Shown in pieces: positions 6,657 to 7,812 of a stretch of DNA of 7,812 nucleotides (position 1 is the stretch's first letter; every line of letters begins with the position of its first letter). Source of the DNA: Acidimicrobiaceae bacterium (GTDB lineage: Bacteria; Actinomycetota; Acidimicrobiia; Acidimicrobiales; Microtrichaceae); NCBI GenBank assembly GCA_003514205.1, contig DORQ01000090.1, positions 853 through 8,664 on the forward strand, given 5' to 3'. The position numbers and the translations under genes are program-made. The notes under the pieces are model-generated. The model was given only the letters and a program-made list of their open reading frames with translations, did not search any database and was not told the origin of the DNA.

Positions 6657-7812
6657 GGTTGTAGGACCCTTCTTGTCAGAATTTCGCGACTGTCTGACGG
6701 GAGTTGAGGCTTCCGTCCATGTTGGAGGATCGCCGTGATGGCCCTCGTTGGTCCCCCGTTGGAGGTGATCGAATCGGCCAACTTGCGAGACCGCTCGTTG
6801 GACTCCGGACCGAGCAGGTCTGCCACGGCGGTTACTAGCTCCTCACTGGTCACGGTGTTTGGAGCCAGCGCTATGCCGAGGCCAGTGCGTTCGATCGTAG
6901 CAGCGGCAGCGAACTGGTCGGTCGAGAACGGAAGCAGGATCATTGGCACCCCAGCGGCGGCTGCCTCGGTGACACTTCCGTTTCCCCCGTGGTGAATGAT
7001 CACGTCGGTGTGGTTGAGGATTGCCACCTGAGGAAGATGTCGAACGATGACGGCTCCCGGAGGCGGCTCGCCGAGGGAGCCAGGTGTCGAGCTGCCATGA
7101 GCGAGGGCGAGGCGCCAATTCCCGATTCGAGCGGCGGAGATAGCGGTGGCGAGAACGTCGCCGCGGGCGCTCAGAAACGACCCCAACGCGACGGTGACTC
7201 GAGGCCCAGATCCCGAGGGGAGGGTGAAGTCCCCCAACGACTCCGCACGGGGCAGCGCACCAATGAACACCGCCTCTGGAGGCAGTGTGCGGGAGGAGTC
7301 GTGCAGTGCTTCGGGATACACGTAGATGGTCGGATACCCAGGAGTCGACGTGAGATCGCCGATGGGGCCTCGCTGCGGTGCCCGGCGAAGCAGGAACTCG
7401 TTGCTCAGTTCGCGCAGGTTCTCGACCGCGAGCTCGCAACGCTGCCGCACTGCCTGGATGTCAGTCTCAGACGGTCTCGTCGCAGATGGCCAAGCAGGAG
7501 GTAGCCCATACACCTCTCCGGGCGCCGGCAGGGCGCTCGGGTGACCGAGTACTACGGTCGCGGCCTCAACTCCGAGGGCATGCAACGCGAGACGTGCACC
7601 GAAGGCGACGTGGTCGACCAGCACGCGGTCTGGCTGAACTGCCTCGATGATCACCGCCAATTCATCGAATACTCGATCGGGCTCGTGGAGCAGGTCGTGG
7701 CCGCGGGCATCAGCCTGGTAGCGCAGGGTTGCCAGTGGACCCGACCGTGTGGCGTCGAAGAACGCTTGGAGGTGCTCATCCTCTCCCTTGGGTTGATCGC
7801 CAACTTCAATGA
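6653..7812 (-). CDS. GT-B glycosyltransferase, macrolide/UGT-like (GT1), N-terminus cut by window edge
   Basis: 385 residues are visible; the frame stays open through the right edge, so the TTG at 7660 is an internal codon, not the start. The C-terminal half carries the nucleotide-sugar-binding signature: HLPQVAIL, then HHGGNGSVTEA (encoded near 6994-6962), then PMILLPFSTDQ and GLGIAL. A conserved acceptor-domain segment, PDRVLVDHVAFG, lies just downstream of the edge. Roughly 50-80 N-terminal residues, with the first glycine-rich loop, should be missing. GT1 enzymes of this type move a sugar from a UDP- or dTDP-sugar to small lipophilic acceptors such as macrolides, terpenoids, carotenoids or glycolipids; the acceptor cannot be read from sequence. 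Its stop overlaps the heliorhodopsin ATG (ATGA), so the two are co-transcribed and probably translationally coupled. That context makes a carotenoid or membrane lipid acceptor an attractive guess, no more. Confidence 0.9.
   Translation of the reverse strand, partial: IEVGDQPKGEDEHLQAFFDATRSGPLATLRYQADARGHDLLHEPDRVFDELAVIIEAVQPDRVLVDHVAFGARLALHALGVEAATVVLGHPSALPAPGEVYGLPPAWPSATRPSETDIQAVRQRCELAVENLRELSNEFLLRRAPQRGPIGDLTSTPGYPTIYVYPEALHDSSRTLPPEAVFIGALPRAESLGDFTLPSGSGPRVTVALGSFLSARGDVLATAISAARIGNWRLALAHGSSTPGSLGEPPPGAVIVRHLPQVAILNHTDVIIHHGGNGSVTEAAAAGVPMILLPFSTDQFAAAATIERTGLGIALAPNTVTSEELVTAVADLLGPESNERSRKLADSITSNGGPTRAITAILQHGRKPQLPSDSREILTRRVLQP

Noticed and set aside
7658..7660. TTG as the start of a 335-residue glycosyltransferase
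   Set aside because: The frame continues open for 50 more codons to the window edge with glycosyltransferase-like sequence, so this codon is internal and the gene is truncated by the window.

Overview
This 7.8 kb window has moderately high GC and reads as one tightly packed, entirely minus-strand gene run from an actinomycete-like (monoderm) bacterium. Two things point there. One gene is a heliorhodopsin of the actinobacterial 48C12 type, a family reported mainly from monoderms. Four others form an ATP-grasp / alpha-E / transglutaminase cluster like the one in mycobacteria and other Actinomycetota. The lineage is an inference from gene content; there is no rRNA or other phylogenetic marker in the window.

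Layout in the direction of transcription (right to left): (1) 7812-6653, a GT-B glycosyltransferase of the macrolide/UGT (GT1) type, lacking its N-terminus at the window edge; (2) 6656-5883, a complete heliorhodopsin whose ATG overlaps the glycosyltransferase stop by 4 nt; (3) an 84-bp gap, the only real intergenic space, holding a perfect 9-bp inverted repeat that spans the ribosome-binding site and GTG start of the next gene; (4) 5798-4224, a circularly permuted ATP-grasp amidoligase-like protein with a C-terminal Gln/Thr-rich tandem repeat; (5) 4224-3238, a stand-alone alpha-E (DUF403) protein; (6) 3241-713, an 842-aa fusion of a diverged ATP-grasp-like half and a second alpha-E half; (7) 716 to the left edge, a transglutaminase-like cysteine peptidase/amidotransferase with its Cys-His-Asp triad visible, cut at the C-terminus.

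Genes 4 to 7 are a known conserved association. It is thought to make and process amide or isopeptide linkages: the ATP-grasp protein would ligate, alpha-E would be a helical partner, and the transglutaminase fold would transfer or hydrolyse amides. The substrate is unknown. Stop-start overlaps at every junction in this half suggest translational coupling and a stoichiometric complex.

The most interesting aspect is the arrangement. A light-sensing heliorhodopsin is translationally coupled to a glycosyltransferase and sits directly upstream, on the same strand, of the amidoligase/transglutaminase cluster. The junction carries a hairpin able to control initiation of the first amidoligase gene. 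A functional link between light sensing and peptide or cell-envelope modification is a hypothesis suggested by synteny only.
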